Source of the DNA: Vitellaria paradoxa
Lineage: Eukaryota; Streptophyta; Magnoliopsida; Ericales; Sapotaceae
Direction of reading: 5' to 3'
Length of the DNA: 64,000 nt
Assembly (NCBI GenBank): GCA_019916065.1
Contig: CM034237.1
Location: 20,481,752-20,545,751, forward strand
Program-made: the position numbers and the translations under genes
The notes under the pieces: generated by a model
What the model was told of the DNA's origin: nothing
The model's database searches: none
Seen by the model: the letters and a program-made list of their open reading frames with translations, nothing else
Shown: one piece after another, positions 47,450 to 59,040 of the stretch
Numbering within the stretch: position 1 is the stretch's first letter
How the letters are laid out: each line of letters starts with the position of its first letter

Positions 47450-49644
47450 TGTAACACCTAATATTTAATTTTGGCCATTTATGTGTTATTTTGGGCCAAT
47501 AACATATTTAAAATTAGATTGGGTAATTTATTTTATTTTTCTCTGGGCTGGGTGTGGCCTGAAATCGATATTTGGTTGGACAATTGGGCCGGACCCAGCC
47601 TTTCTTTTCCCTTCTTTTTCTTTCTTTTCTCTTCTTTTCTCTTTGGGCTTCTTCTTCTTTTTTTTTTTTTTTTTTTTTTTTTTGGGTTTGGCCCGTGGGG
47701 TTTCTAGACATCACGGGGAGAGAAAGAGGAGAGAGAAGGTAGAGAGAGAGAGCGATTCGGGAAGGAAAGAAGGCAAACCTGAGTAGTTTTCAACGCCGTG
47801 AACACTGTGGTGATGTCCGTTTCGCGCGATTTCGCTCGAGGTAGGAGAAATCGACATCAAAAGGTTAGGTGCTTAAACTAAAATCTCTTTATTTCTCATT
47901 TTCTCTTCAGATCTGAGATAAATGTGACCTATACTTGTGTTCTAGACTTTGTAAGGATCCTTCTGGTATATTTATATGCTTGATCTGATGAAGTTTTGTG
48001 AAATGTGTATATATATATATACACGGGTATGTATATATATGCATATATATGTTAAATTTTTCATACTTTTGAGCTATGATAATTATATGAACGATATATA
48101 GAGATTTTAGGATAAATTTCTATATGTTCATTTTGTGTGGAAGTAATCAAATTTAGACTGATAGCATGAAATCAGTCCGAAATTGGAAGCCAACGTTATA
48201 GGGGTTTACTGGAAGGGGAAAAGGTAAAAAAAGTAAGGAAAATAGTTTAATATATTACCATCTGACCCCAAAAAGTTTGGATAATTATAGAATGACCCTA
48301 AAGTTTTTAATAATTACAAAGTGGCTCCAAAGTTTTAAATAATTACAAAGTTTTCCCCAAAGTTTTACATAATTATAAAGTGGCCCAAAGGTTTTAAATA
48401 ATTATGAAATGGCCCCTAATGCTTAGAAAAATTATAATTTTACCCCTAAAGAATCGGGGAGAATAATAATGTTACCCCTAGAGTTATGGGAAATTATAGT
48501 TGATGTTACCGAATTGGAAAGATGTTAGAAAAAGTTTAAATTTTGAGATTTTAACGTATGCTTTGTCTTATGTTAATAATTGTAGAAAAGAATTACTATA
48601 TATGATTAAATTATATGAGACATAATTGATGATTTAATATAGCATGCTTTATTAATGTTGTGAATTATTGAAGAGAATTATTTGCATGATTGAGCATATC
48701 ACGTGCATAGGGCTGGGGCGGCATCATCTGATTTATGTTGAGAATATTAATTGGCCGAGAGTGCCACACTCATATTGTGATGTGCCGAGGCACGGGTTAT
48801 ATATATATGGACGAGATTCACGATTTAAGAAAAATAAGAAAATGAGATTTTAAAAATATCAGATGATCCCCAAGCGATATATATATAACTAAAGATTAGC
48901 CATTTAGAGTAGAGCGTTAATCTTGAGGTGAGATATTATGAGATTTTCTCCGGACTGTAGTCGGATCCTGCTTAAGGTAAGTAGATACCTGACTAAGAGT
49001 GTAACACGGTTCCCTAGCAGAAATATCAGGGGGTGTAACACGGTTCCCTTGAGTCTTAGCTGAATGGTGGTGTAACCCGGTTCCTCAACTGTTATTTATA
49101 TTGATTACCCTACTTGAGATAAGCAGATACTTGACTAGGGGTGTAACACGTTTTCCTATCAGAAGGGTCAGGGGGTGTAACACAGTTCCTCTGAGTCATA
49201 CACCAATGGGGGTGTAACATGGTTTCCCATTTGTTGTATGTATATATTAAGATAATGTGATTGCTACATCTGTTGATGAGATGTGTGGATTATTCTATTG
49301 ATTTTGAGTTTGGTCATGAAATAGGAAATATAAAGTAAGAATTACGGTGACCTGATTTTCGAGGTGGGATACGTAGATAGTTTAGACTAGAGTAGCTTGA
49401 GTCCGGTCTAAATTATGAATGACAATGATTGTGTTTAGTTTTCTTGACTGAGAGTTGAATCATGTTATTAACAAATGGATGGTTACGAAATCAAATATTA
49501 TTTTATATGGGAATGAGTAACGATTTTGGGTATTTTAATAATTTTAATTTAGTATGAATTGAATTTGAATTAAATTTTATTATTTGTTTTGGTTCTCATA
49601 TTCGCATGCCGTCCGTCTCAGACAATTAAGTTAGAGGCGTGACA
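47450..49644 (+). repeat. 3' LTR of the 8.5-kb gypsy element
   Basis: 2195 bp, colinear with the 5' LTR including both internal repeat clusters. A longer T run (about 47658-47682) and small indels explain the 32-bp length difference. Confidence 0.92.
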
Positions 49645-49894
49645 GGAGGTGTGGCGGAGATGTTCTTTGTGATCGGTCCTAGAACCTTGCGGTTGATACG
49701 CAATTGAAAGTATATAAAACTCTAATCTTTCATACGAAAGTTAGAGAAAATATAATCCCAAGAAAGTCTGTATTCAATCAAGAATAAAAATTGTGAATCT
49801 TTTACAACTCTAACTTTTATATAGGTTAAAACTGAAATAAAATAAAATAAAACCTCATTATCTAAGAAAAGTAAATATAACTATCTAAACGTCA

Positions 49895-50236
49895 CAAATC
49901 ACCACTGGCTACCATGCCAGCACCCATTGATTAGAAGAGATCTAACAAGAATTGGACACTTTTAAGTTAAATATATCACTACCTATATCAATATATATGT
50001 GTTTGCGGGGGTTTTATCAGAATTATGAGGTCTAAGTCACTTATCTTAATGACCAGCTGGTAGGATCAACCGTAGTTTAGACATGATAAAACAAAGTTCT
50101 ATTGGATATGAATTGCAAAGATTGTACGTAGATGAGAGGTTTCAATTGTACTTATGAGTTTTAAATCTTTGGAATTGAAACTAATTAAAAGCAAACATGA
50201 TATATAATGATAGATTCGCGTCAATTTTAATTTGTG
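49895..50236. repeat. Repeat B, part 2
   Basis: Continuation of repeat B after the nested insertion, matching repeat A from 37870 to about 38219 ('gattagaagagatctaacaa', 'ttttaatttgtgttaaaa'). No gene is visible. Confidence 0.85.
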
Positions 50237-50328
50237 TTAAAAGAATTTAAAAAAGTATAACTATAAATTTTAGACAATTTGAAAACATTTTGAAAAAGTA
50301 ATTATTTAAAATTTTTAGTGTTAATAAC

Positions 50329-50918
50329 TAAGGACAAAGCTAGGAATTTTTGTTGGAGGCCAAATTTAAGTTTTTTTTTCTTCTAAAATAAGTATCGATC
50401 TAGGAAAAATTATAATTATAATTAATATTATTAATTTTATTTAATAAATAATTAATATTATTAATTTTGTTTAGTAAATAAATAAAAAATTAATACATAA
50501 AACCTAATCAATATATAACGATAATGTATAAGCAAAAGTAATAAAAATTAGTTGAGTTATATATCAAATTTTAGACTATATATAATAATTAAAAAATATT
50601 CAACTTTTACGAAGGTTAGTTTATAACTTAAAATTATTTTCACCAAAACATTTATATGTACTAGTTGTATTTCTTTGAACTAAAAGTTTTATTTTATTTT
50701 TTTTAGTTTTAGGGACAGTATATAACATAAAAAGCTTTTGATCTAAAAAATATGAGTACTTATAGTATTTTTTTGAATTGAGGTATGTCATTTTTTAAAT
50801 TTTAAGGAGGGTTCAAACCATGGCATAAAATTTTAGCCCAAATTCGTATATACAAATGCCAATCTCCTGAACTCAAGGGGCAAGTCGCCCTCTTAAGCCC
50901 GGCCTCCCTTTGTTCCTA
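50329..50918. mobile_element. hAT-like MITE, 590 bp
   Basis: Ends TAAGGACAAAGCTAGG and, reverse-complemented, TAGGAACAAAGGGAGG. It is flanked by TTAATAAC (50321-50328) and TCAATAAC (50919-50926), an 8-bp target duplication with one mismatch. The inside is very AT-rich and non-coding. Confidence 0.65.
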
Positions 50919-50926
50919 TCAATAAC

Positions 50927-52340
50927 CATAGGTAAAGTGATAGCTATTTTGTCATAGGAAAACAAAAAATATATATTAATTACAAAATATTTATCATCTT
51001 ATTTATAATTTTTTATGTTTCTTGCATTGTTGTAAAGTTGAACCTGAAATCTACCTTCCACGCAAAGTGCTCCCCCCAAAAAAAAAAAAAGATAAAAAGT
51101 CGAAAAAAGAAAAAATCCCTCTTAACATACTGATGCAGGCAAGGTACTTGAGGCAAAGGACTTCGGATCAGTAATTTATAATAAAATTTAAATTAATGCA
51201 ATAGTTTCATCTATCAAGTGACACGAAGTAACAAAATCAAGGCATCAATGTTGTTTTCGAAAGGAAATTATTCAAACATCAGTAAAAAGAGCTCCATGCA
51301 CTTTTTTTTCCCCCTCACAATTAGTGCATTAATGTATTATCTGATTGGCATCCAAATATAAATAATAAATGTTATCACATCAAAATGAAAACGCAGGATA
51401 AATGGATCATCACTTCCTGTGTCGTTCAAGACAGGTATTAGGTATTACTCAATGAAATGCGTAATATACAGAAAACTGGCTATGATTATGTTAAGCCACT
51501 GGCAATGCTTCCAAGTTCTGAATATTGCATATTATCGGTACCTATATATAATGCAAATTCATATTTTAGTTTTGACCATCCGATGTATATCCAATGGTTA
51601 AGATGCAAATTTAGGGCCCTGAATTTCCTTCTAACTTCAGGGGACCCATATTTCCCTTCCTCTCCCTTGCTTGGATGGATTCTGAATTTTCAATTTATGA
51701 AAAAATTGGATGAGACAATGTTTGGTCTAGTCCAGGGGTTCAATAGCTATTTTTATTGTATATAAAATCTCATTGATTTCCCAGTTAGTGAACAGATAGG
51801 GAGTGTTCACGTTCAAATATTTGAGTTTCTCTATTTATATGTATTTTGAATCACTGATCCTTCTATTTTATCTGACATTCGGTTGATATTGCCTTGCTCT
51901 TCCAAGTGTCAGAATTGGGCTTCAACAAAGGCCGTTTTGCAATAGTCTGCTATAACCATAAGGCCTCGACATAAATTAAGAAAATAACCCACAAATGGGC
52001 ATAGTGTTGTTGGTAACCAACTTTTGAAAGATTTCTCAACTTCGACCAATGAGTCCTCATCAAAGCCGATGGTTTAATTAAGAAAGTAAGTTGTCATATA
52101 ATCAAATTTGTCAAAGTTTGGCATCTCAAGTTAATTGTTTACAAGGCATAACGAAGACATAAATTTTTTTTTGCTGACAACCTGAATTAGTGCTTTGTCA
52201 TTCAATTGCAACATTTCTTTCAATAGCTGATTAGTAATATAGGTTTAACAGGATTGTAGTGCAAAAGCTTATGCTACTTTATCAAGCTTGATGATACCAA
52301 ATTCAGACTATTTCACAAAATATCTCCTAGGAAATAAACC
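50927..52340. other. Unassigned intergenic DNA
   Basis: No gene, LTR or terminal repeat was recognised. Short frames at 51419-51765 lack any domain or related sequence in the window. The sequence is AT-rich with A-runs near 51068. Confidence 0.55.
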
Positions 52341-53557
52341 CTATTCGAATATCATAGAATATTCTCAATGCATATTTTATTCTACATACTATATATATAA
52401 TTAGGGGATTCCGTAAATTCATTACCTTGTATTGCAATTCCCTAGTCTATATATATTGTGTAACTATGCAATTGAGATATATACAATTTTTCTTCTCTCT
52501 AACTCAATTACTCTCAAATTCTAGCATGGTATCAGAGTTAAAACTAATTGTTCATCTCGAAATTCACTACATTTCTGTCCAGAACAATGTAAAAAACTTA
52601 TTTTTTTTCTTTTCCTTATTCTTTCTACTGTTCTCGAATTCTAGACCTACCTCCACCCCTTGTATTTCAACACCAGCGTATCATTATATTCCTCTTGCCG
52701 TGATGAGTCCATTTTGCACCCTCACTCGCTAAACCACCACCGCACACACTCCCACGCGCCACTGATATGTTTCTAAGCTCCAGTCCGCTAGTCTCATGCT
52801 TCCATACACCTTGTCACAGCTCAAATCTAGTCGCCTAGCCACCTAGCGCTTTGCTTCTAAATGGCTCCACTCGTAGTCACCACCTCTTGCATGGCTCAGA
52901 CCAAGTCGTCTTGCTCATGCACAATTCAATCTGATTTATCCTCTAAAACCAGCTCACCTGAAATCCCAAATTGCTCAACTCTCTTTTCCCAGTCGATTTA
53001 ATGCTTTCTGGACTAATTATTGGCCAGTTCAACCTAATTTGTAAGGTTTTTATGAGCGGCCTAAGTCCATTTATGGCCTTTGTTTTGTCCGAATCTTCCT
53101 TTATAGTACACTGTTTGTTTGGCTACTCTTTATCTATTCTTTATAGAGTATCTCGACGTTGCTCAACCCGTCACTATTGTTCTCTTTAACTCCAGTTACA
53201 TATTTTACCCCATGCCATGTCTAGCTTTCTCGACAGCCGCAAGCTCTAGTATTATGTCATTAGTAATATTTGTCTTCCTGTATTCCCTCTATTAGTTCTC
53301 AATTTCATCAAAATGACACTACCAAAGAAGTTTAGGATTTTCTTCATGCACGCTATACCACTAATGATTTTGCACATCAATATTAACTTCTGTATCAACT
53401 TTACTATCTTTACCAAGAACATGGTCAATCCTATCATAGTTTTTTGGCCGAGATACATGAGTAATGGGATCATCTAATTACTTCTGAGCCTGTTTGGACT
53501 AATCCTATAGATGCTGAAAATTTTATTCTCTACTGTGATCATCAAAGACTTTTATAA

Positions 53558-53710
53558 TTTCTTATGACCTTAAATGATAACTTCGAGCCAATACGTGCAA
53601 CCCTTTTTCATCGTAGTTCTCTCCCAACTCTTAGTTAAGCTATCTCAGTGCTTCTTTCTAAAGAGATTCGCCTTAGTCTATTTAGACATGACTTGCAGAC
53701 ACTTCTTATT
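53558..53710 (+). pseudogene. copia-3 gag remnant
   Basis: Frame reading FLMTLNDNFEPIRATLFHRS followed by SLPTLS(stop)AISVLLSKEIRLSLF, matching copia gag proteins of the 'L..LND.FEPIR..LLHRSPLPTLSEAISEL' type. One internal stop is visible. The hAT element interrupts it a few bases later. Confidence 0.8.
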
Positions 53711-53722
53711 CATCACATCAAT

Positions 53723-56357
53723 CAGGGTTGGCTTGAGGTGCTTTGAGGCCTAAAGCGACAACCACAAATGATGTCTTTATACAAAAGAGAGAGAGAGAGA
53801 GAGAGAGATTGTGACTTTTTACATTTTTACTTATAGCAAAGTTATTATTTAAAATTTATTTTTCTTACTTTTTGAGATGCAAAATTATTAATTAAATATT
53901 TATATTCAAGTTTATCTAGCAAATCTTTTTGAATTGATAGTATAACTAATCCACTTAGTCTTTCTTAATTTTGTATCAATATTATTTCATTGACTTGGAT
54001 CACAAATGTTTGTGAGAATGTAATCATCTACTTCATCAATATTTTCATGTTCTATTAATGTTTCTTTATGTTATTCTTCAAGATTTGGTATTTCATTATA
54101 TATTAGGGCCCGATTGGATGATGTTAAAATTTTAGGGGATAAGTTTTAGAATGGGTATAAGTTTTAGAAGGGGTATAAGATAAGAGGAGGTATTATTTTT
54201 AGAGAATTGGCTCACATTGATGTGATGTTTATGGAGGGGGATAACTTTTTACTTGGTTTGGATATTTTATAAATAAGAGGAGGTGAATGATAGAAAAAAC
54301 TGTCAAATGACTCTTTTGTCCTTGTGGTGTCCCAAATTTGATTACTCATTAAATTAAACTTGGTTACCCAAACTTAATTATATGTTTATGTTAATTATAT
54401 AATGTGAAAACCAACTAGTACAAATTAATTTTAGACAAATTAATTATAAATAAATTATTTTATTAATAAATTAAACTTTATAAAATATATAAATTAGTTT
54501 CGGAGACAATAACATCCCAATTTATCCGAAACTTCCTTAGTCGGTTATTTTTTCTCTTTATTTAAAAAATATCAATATATGTGTAATTTTGTATAAATTT
54601 GCTAAAAAATAATTTGCTAAAAATATCTTAAAATCACATCACCTCCTATTTGAAAAAAATATATTTTTTTAATCACACGACCCCTTATTTGGAAAAAAAT
54701 TATATTTATTTATTTTTATTAATATAATTTTGAATACATTTTTTCATTAAAAAAAGAATTTATTTCTAATATAAAATACATTTTGTAGGTGAGAAGGGGG
54801 ATGAGAATGGGTATAATGGTCCAATTTAGTACATATAAGGGGGGATAATTTTTGGAGAGCTGAAATCATCTCAAAAAATAATACACGTTCTTCCAAGATT
54901 AAGAAGGGAGGATAATTTTTAGAGGGGAGAAATTTTGCTTTCCAAACCAAGCAAAAAAATCACATCGAAGCTTATAAGGGTGTATTATTTATGGAGGCCA
55001 CATTTTGTAGCATCCAATCGGCCCCTTATTTCATTATTTTTTAACTCCTTAGAATCATTTAATTGTTCATTTATGGAATTTTCACCTATTTGGTTTTTTT
55101 ACTATTACTAACAAATTTGTCAAGGGCTCCTTTTTGAGGTTGTATTAGATTTTCTATTCTTCTCTTTTTTTTTTTGTGGTAAAGTTTTGCAGGATCAGAT
55201 TTGTACTTTCTAGTGGACATATTGTTTTATGTATAATTAAAATTAACTACTAACACAAAGAACACTATCTATAAAAAGTACAGTACAAGCTTGGAATTAA
55301 AAAATTACTGAAGTATAGAACAATAGAACCTAATTTATTTTCATCGAACTAAGAAAATTGTAGATGTCGATAAATAATTGAATTTGGTATATCTATGATG
55401 TGAATAAAACAAATAATTGAAGTAGTAATCTATCAAATAATATACTGGAATAAAAATAAAGAAATAAAAAAATATTTTCTTCACAATATTCCCCAAATCA
55501 GATTCCCACCAAAGAAAGTCAGACCAAAGTTAATCATCAAATATCTCATAAATAGAGTTACAGAAACAAAGCTAAACAGAAAAGTATTAATGGGAAAAAA
55601 AAGAACCAAAAAAAAAAAAGAAGGGCTATGCCTTCCTTGTGCTAATTTGAGCCTTGATGAAACTGATGGTTTTTTTATCAATGATGAGTCCTTTGAAAGT
55701 CATATGTTTAAAAAAAAAATCGAACTATGACTTGGATGTTTAAAAGAAATAAAACAAAAATTAATCTATAAATATTTTTAAAATATTACTTGAAGAAACC
55801 CTCTGATTAATGGTACACTTGTAAGCTTTACCAATGTACTTTTTAGCTTGAAATTTCAACCTTTGATAGAGATTGAGATACATAGAGAGGGGGAAGGAAG
55901 TGGGGAGCGAGACAAAGAAAGTGTTAGGGTAGGACTTATATACATTAGAGATGGTTGTATAAGACCTCCAACCTTCCTTATACTACAAAATTTGACCTTC
56001 CTTATAAGACATTTGACATTCCTTCTTTGATTATATTATTTTTTCTATTTATATTAAAGCTTTTTTTTCCTTTTCTTGCAAGCCCTTTTCTTATTTAGAT
56101 TGAGGCCTTTTTTTCTCTCTCTCATTTATATTGGGGCTTCTTATGAGCATTTTTTTCCTCATTTAGTTTTAAGGCTTTTTATGTTTTCTCTTCTAGGCTT
56201 CTTTTTTAAATTCAAATTAGGCCTTTGTTGTACAAAACGTATGTTAAAAATATATTGAAATTTAACTATAGCATAAAGGGTTTTTAAAAATTGGGGCCCT
56301 CAAATTTTGCGGGCCCAAAGCGATGGCTTTGGTGGCTTTGTACTAAAGCTGGCATTG
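53723..56357. mobile_element. hAT-like element, 2.6 kb, inserted in copia-3 gag
   Basis: Flanked by ACATCAAT (53715-53722) and CCATCAAT (56358-56365), an 8-bp duplication with one mismatch. Ends CAGGGTTGGCTTGAGG and, reverse-complemented, CAATGCCAGCTTTAG; the subterminal 'gcctaaagcgac' and 'gggcccaaagcga' match typical plant hAT ends. I recognise no transposase; the interior is AT-rich and carries another element at 54106-55026. Confidence 0.75.
54106..55026. mobile_element. Nested TIR element, about 0.92 kb
   Basis: Terminal inverted repeats GGGCCCGATTGGATG and, reverse-complemented, GGGGCCGATTGGATG. Subterminal motifs such as 'ggggataa.tttt' and 'ataagaggagg' recur. It is non-coding. The 17 bp before it (54089-54105) resemble the 17 bp after it (55027-55043) at 15 positions, longer than usual target duplications. 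Confidence 0.7.
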
Positions 56358-56365
56358 CCATCAAT

Positions 56366-57836
56366 CTCGCTCTATCTCCACGGGACCTTCTCATGGCAAT
56401 CCTTACGATCAACCTTTATATAACTAGTACAATCAACCTCATCACTCTCGACTACTTTGTCCTATCTGTGTCTGCATCCATTACTCCAAGTGTGGTCCTA
56501 GTCATCTTCAGTATCTCTATTCTCAATAATCACAATCATCCCGCAACAATCGTAGTCATAATAGTAATCCCTCTTGGCTTATTAAAATTGCATATTCAAC
56601 TGTTATTACCTCTACTGACTTCACCATTCCTGCTAAGTGATCGTCTTCTCTAGCCTCACTACATCTGATCTTGCTAGTCTTATTTGCTAGTTGAGTTCTA
56701 TCTCTGGCAATGCTTCCACCGCTATATCCGTTACCATAGTTGATTCTAATTGGCTCTTTCACTCTCCTTGCTCTAATCATATGACTTATCCTTCTAATAT
56801 TTTTATTATCACCTCATATGCCTTAGAGTTCCTATTATTCATTCTCCTAATGGATCTCATATACATGCTCAACATATTGGTTATGTTTTTATTTCTAAGC
56901 TGTCTCTTCTTTGAACATATTATTTATGTACTCTAACTTTTAGCTAATTATTGTTTGTAAATTATATGATCGATTCGCTTAGCTACTTTCTTGGCCTTAA
57001 GATTACCACGGACTCTAGTGGATACTTGCTTTCTTAAGCTAAGTATGCCTCAGATTTTCTTTCTCGTACTAGTCTTACTAATGGCAAAATAGCCAATACT
57101 TCTCTTGAGAATAATGTTCGCGTGACACCACTTGATGGGAGTTCTATGTCTGGTTTACTCTTTATAGGTAGTTAATTGGGAGTGTGGTTTATGTCACTGT
57201 TACTAGGCCTAACATTAGTTATACTGTTCATCTTTTCAATCAATTTATCTCTGCTCCTCGCTCTATTCATTATGTCGTTGGTCTCTGCATGCTCCAGGAT
57301 GTCAAAGGTACATTGTTTAATGGACTTCACTATTCTTCTCAGTCCTCTTTAACTCTTCAGACTTACATTGATATTGATTGCGTTGGAGATCTTACTGATC
57401 ACCGTTCCAGCACTGGGTACTATTTCTTTCTCAGTAATTCTCTCATCTCCTGAAGTAACAAAAAATAGACTGTCATTATTTATTCTAGTACAGAAGCCGA
57501 ATATCATGCTCCTAGTGATATTGCACATGAGCTTTTTTGGCTTCATTGGTTACTCGAGGATATGGGGATCACTCATCCAACCATAACTTTTATTTATTCT
57601 AATAATTGAAGTGCTAAATTGCTCATAATGATATCTTTTTGTGATCATATTATATACATTGAGATTGATTGTCATTTTGTACACCAACATGCTACTCAAG
57701 GTACCATCCAACATTTCCATATCTCATCTGTTGCTCAGATTATTGATCTACTTAACAAAACTCATCCACCAAGACAATTCTAAGACTTGCTCTCTAAACT
57801 TAAGTTGGTCTTCTCTGTACCTTTTTGAATTTGTGG
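56366..57836 (+). pseudogene. copia-3 pol remnant (RT and RNase H)
   Basis: After the hAT, gag and protease traces run to about 56900. RT reads at 56969-57120 (SLSYFLGLKITTDSSGYLLS, AKYASDFLSRTSL) and 57190-57450 (VTRPNISYTVHLFNQF, DHRSSTGYYFFLSNSLIS). RNase H follows at about 57455-57760 (STEAEYHA-like and HIEIDCHFV-like, across frames), then NLSWSSLYLFEF before the polypurine tract. Integrase was not recognised, so part of pol is deleted. Stops and frameshifts make it inactive. Confidence 0.82.
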
Positions 57837-57841
57837 AGGGA

Positions 57842-58086
57842 TGTAAGAATATTATAGGATATTCTCCATATATTTTTGTATTCTATATACTATATATATT
57901 TAGCAGATTCCCTATGCATTATGTATATATATGTGTGTTTAGTTAATTCCCTATTAATTCTACCTTGTATAGAAATTCGTTGCCTTATATAGCAATTGCC
58001 TAATTTATATATATTGTGTAACTATTCAATTGAGATATATACAATTCTTCTGCTCTCTCCAACTCAATTGCTCTCCAATTCTAACA
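57842..58086 (+). repeat. 3' LTR of copia-3
   Basis: 245 bp from TGTAAGAATATTATAGG to CTCTCCAATTCTAACA, directly after the polypurine tract. It contains several TATATA stretches. Confidence 0.8.
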
Positions 58087-58358
58087 AAACAGTGTTTATT
58101 AGTTGCTTAATTAGTTGATGTTTGCCTATCCAAATGGAACAAAACTTTCTTTTACCTATATATATATTTGCACATTTTCATAAAGTAATATTTGATTAAA
58201 CCATAGATACTTTAGAGAAAGAAGGTTACATTTTTTTTTAAGGCTGGAAAAAGGCAAGAAGGGATTACTAGTGCAACAATCAGCATAACAATAAAAGTTC
58301 CCACATGTTATGAAATGTTTGATTTAAACTATAGCTATAGATCAAGAAAATCAAGCCT
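58087..58358. other. Unassigned DNA between copia-3 and the CACTA element
   Basis: No feature seen. It ends at the CACTA terminus. Confidence 0.5.
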
Positions 58359-59040
58359 CACTAGTCAAAAAAAGAGTATTAGCACTAAAAGTAACAAAGT
58401 AGTCACTAATAACCTCTGGCGATTGCTTAGTGACCGCCAATAGTTGGCCGTCACAAACTCATCACTAAAGACTGCTCTATATTAGTGACCTTCTTTAGCG
58501 ACCATTGAACAAAAGGGTATTTTCCATTATTAGCGACTGTTTGCCAAACCATGGCTGTCACTAAAAATGCCTTTAGCAACGACTTTTAGCTGACGCTGAA
58601 GGTACCTTTAGCGACTGCCTATGTGGTCACTAATACTGTAATTTTTAAAAAATTTTTCTTTTTCATTTTCTGTTAGTTAGTTCCTGCACTTGTACCTGTA
58701 CCTATACCTGTTTTATAAAGTTTTACAAAACTAAATACTAAAATTAAAATTAAATCATACACATACACAAAATAAAAAATAAGCTAATAAAAAATTTTTA
58801 TTTATATTAATAAATGTACAATGCCTTTAAATTATAAAAAAAAAAAGAAAAAAGTCTTATACAATTTCAGAGAAAAAAGAAGAAAACAAAAAAAGATGTC
58901 TGTTGCAGTACCAGTCAATCAACTTGAAACAAAAATAAATTTTATTAGTCAACAAAATTGTAAATATAAATAAATAAAATTATGTAAATTTAACATTAAG
59001 AGTGATATAGTTTAAAATTTTGAAGTTAAAAATATTCTAT

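Larger units (their letters stand above)
41147..49644 (+). mobile_element. Full-length Ty3/gypsy LTR retrotransposon, 8.5 kb, decayed
   Basis: Structurally complete: 5' LTR 41147-43309, primer site after it, internal region, polypurine tract at about 47438-47447 and 3' LTR 47450-49644. It is flanked by the perfect target duplication GGAGG (41142-41146 and 49645-49649). Both LTRs begin TGTAACACC and end GTGACA. In their first 150 bp they differ at about one base in ten by eye, so the insertion is old. The internal region has no long frame. Confidence 0.93.
40790..49894. mobile_element. Palindromic copia-derived element with nested gypsy element
   Basis: It is bounded by a perfect 5-bp target duplication CAAAT (40785-40789 and 49895-49899); repeat A has the empty site. 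Without the nested gypsy it is about 602 bp. Its two ends, 40790 to about 41015 and 49894 back to about 49680, are inverted copies of one copia-like LTR (both start TGACGT and share TTCACA.TTTTTATT.TTGATTGAA). The left LTR is followed by a tRNA-Met-like primer site TGGTATCAAAATAAG and a short frame from 41045 (MVQDNTSSYVNTGG...) that resembles a gag start. Normal LTRs are direct repeats, so this inverted arrangement is unusual. Confidence 0.8.
52341..58086 (+). mobile_element. Ty1/copia retrotransposon relic (copia-3) with nested hAT
   Basis: 5' LTR about 52341-52526, primer site TGGTATCAGAG at 52527-52537 (initiator tRNA-Met), decayed gag-pol, polypurine tract GTGGAGGGA at 57833-57841 and 3' LTR 57842-58086. 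The LTRs share 'tatatatattgtgtaacta' and the end 'caactcaatt.ctct.caattcta.ca'. The 5' LTR lacks about 60 bp present in the 3' LTR. No target duplication is clear. Confidence 0.85.

Noticed and set aside
56291..56653. 120-codon frame resembling a membrane protein
   Set aside because: It spans the hAT/copia junction and the copia-3 gag-pol interval; hydrophobicity comes from an out-of-frame reading.
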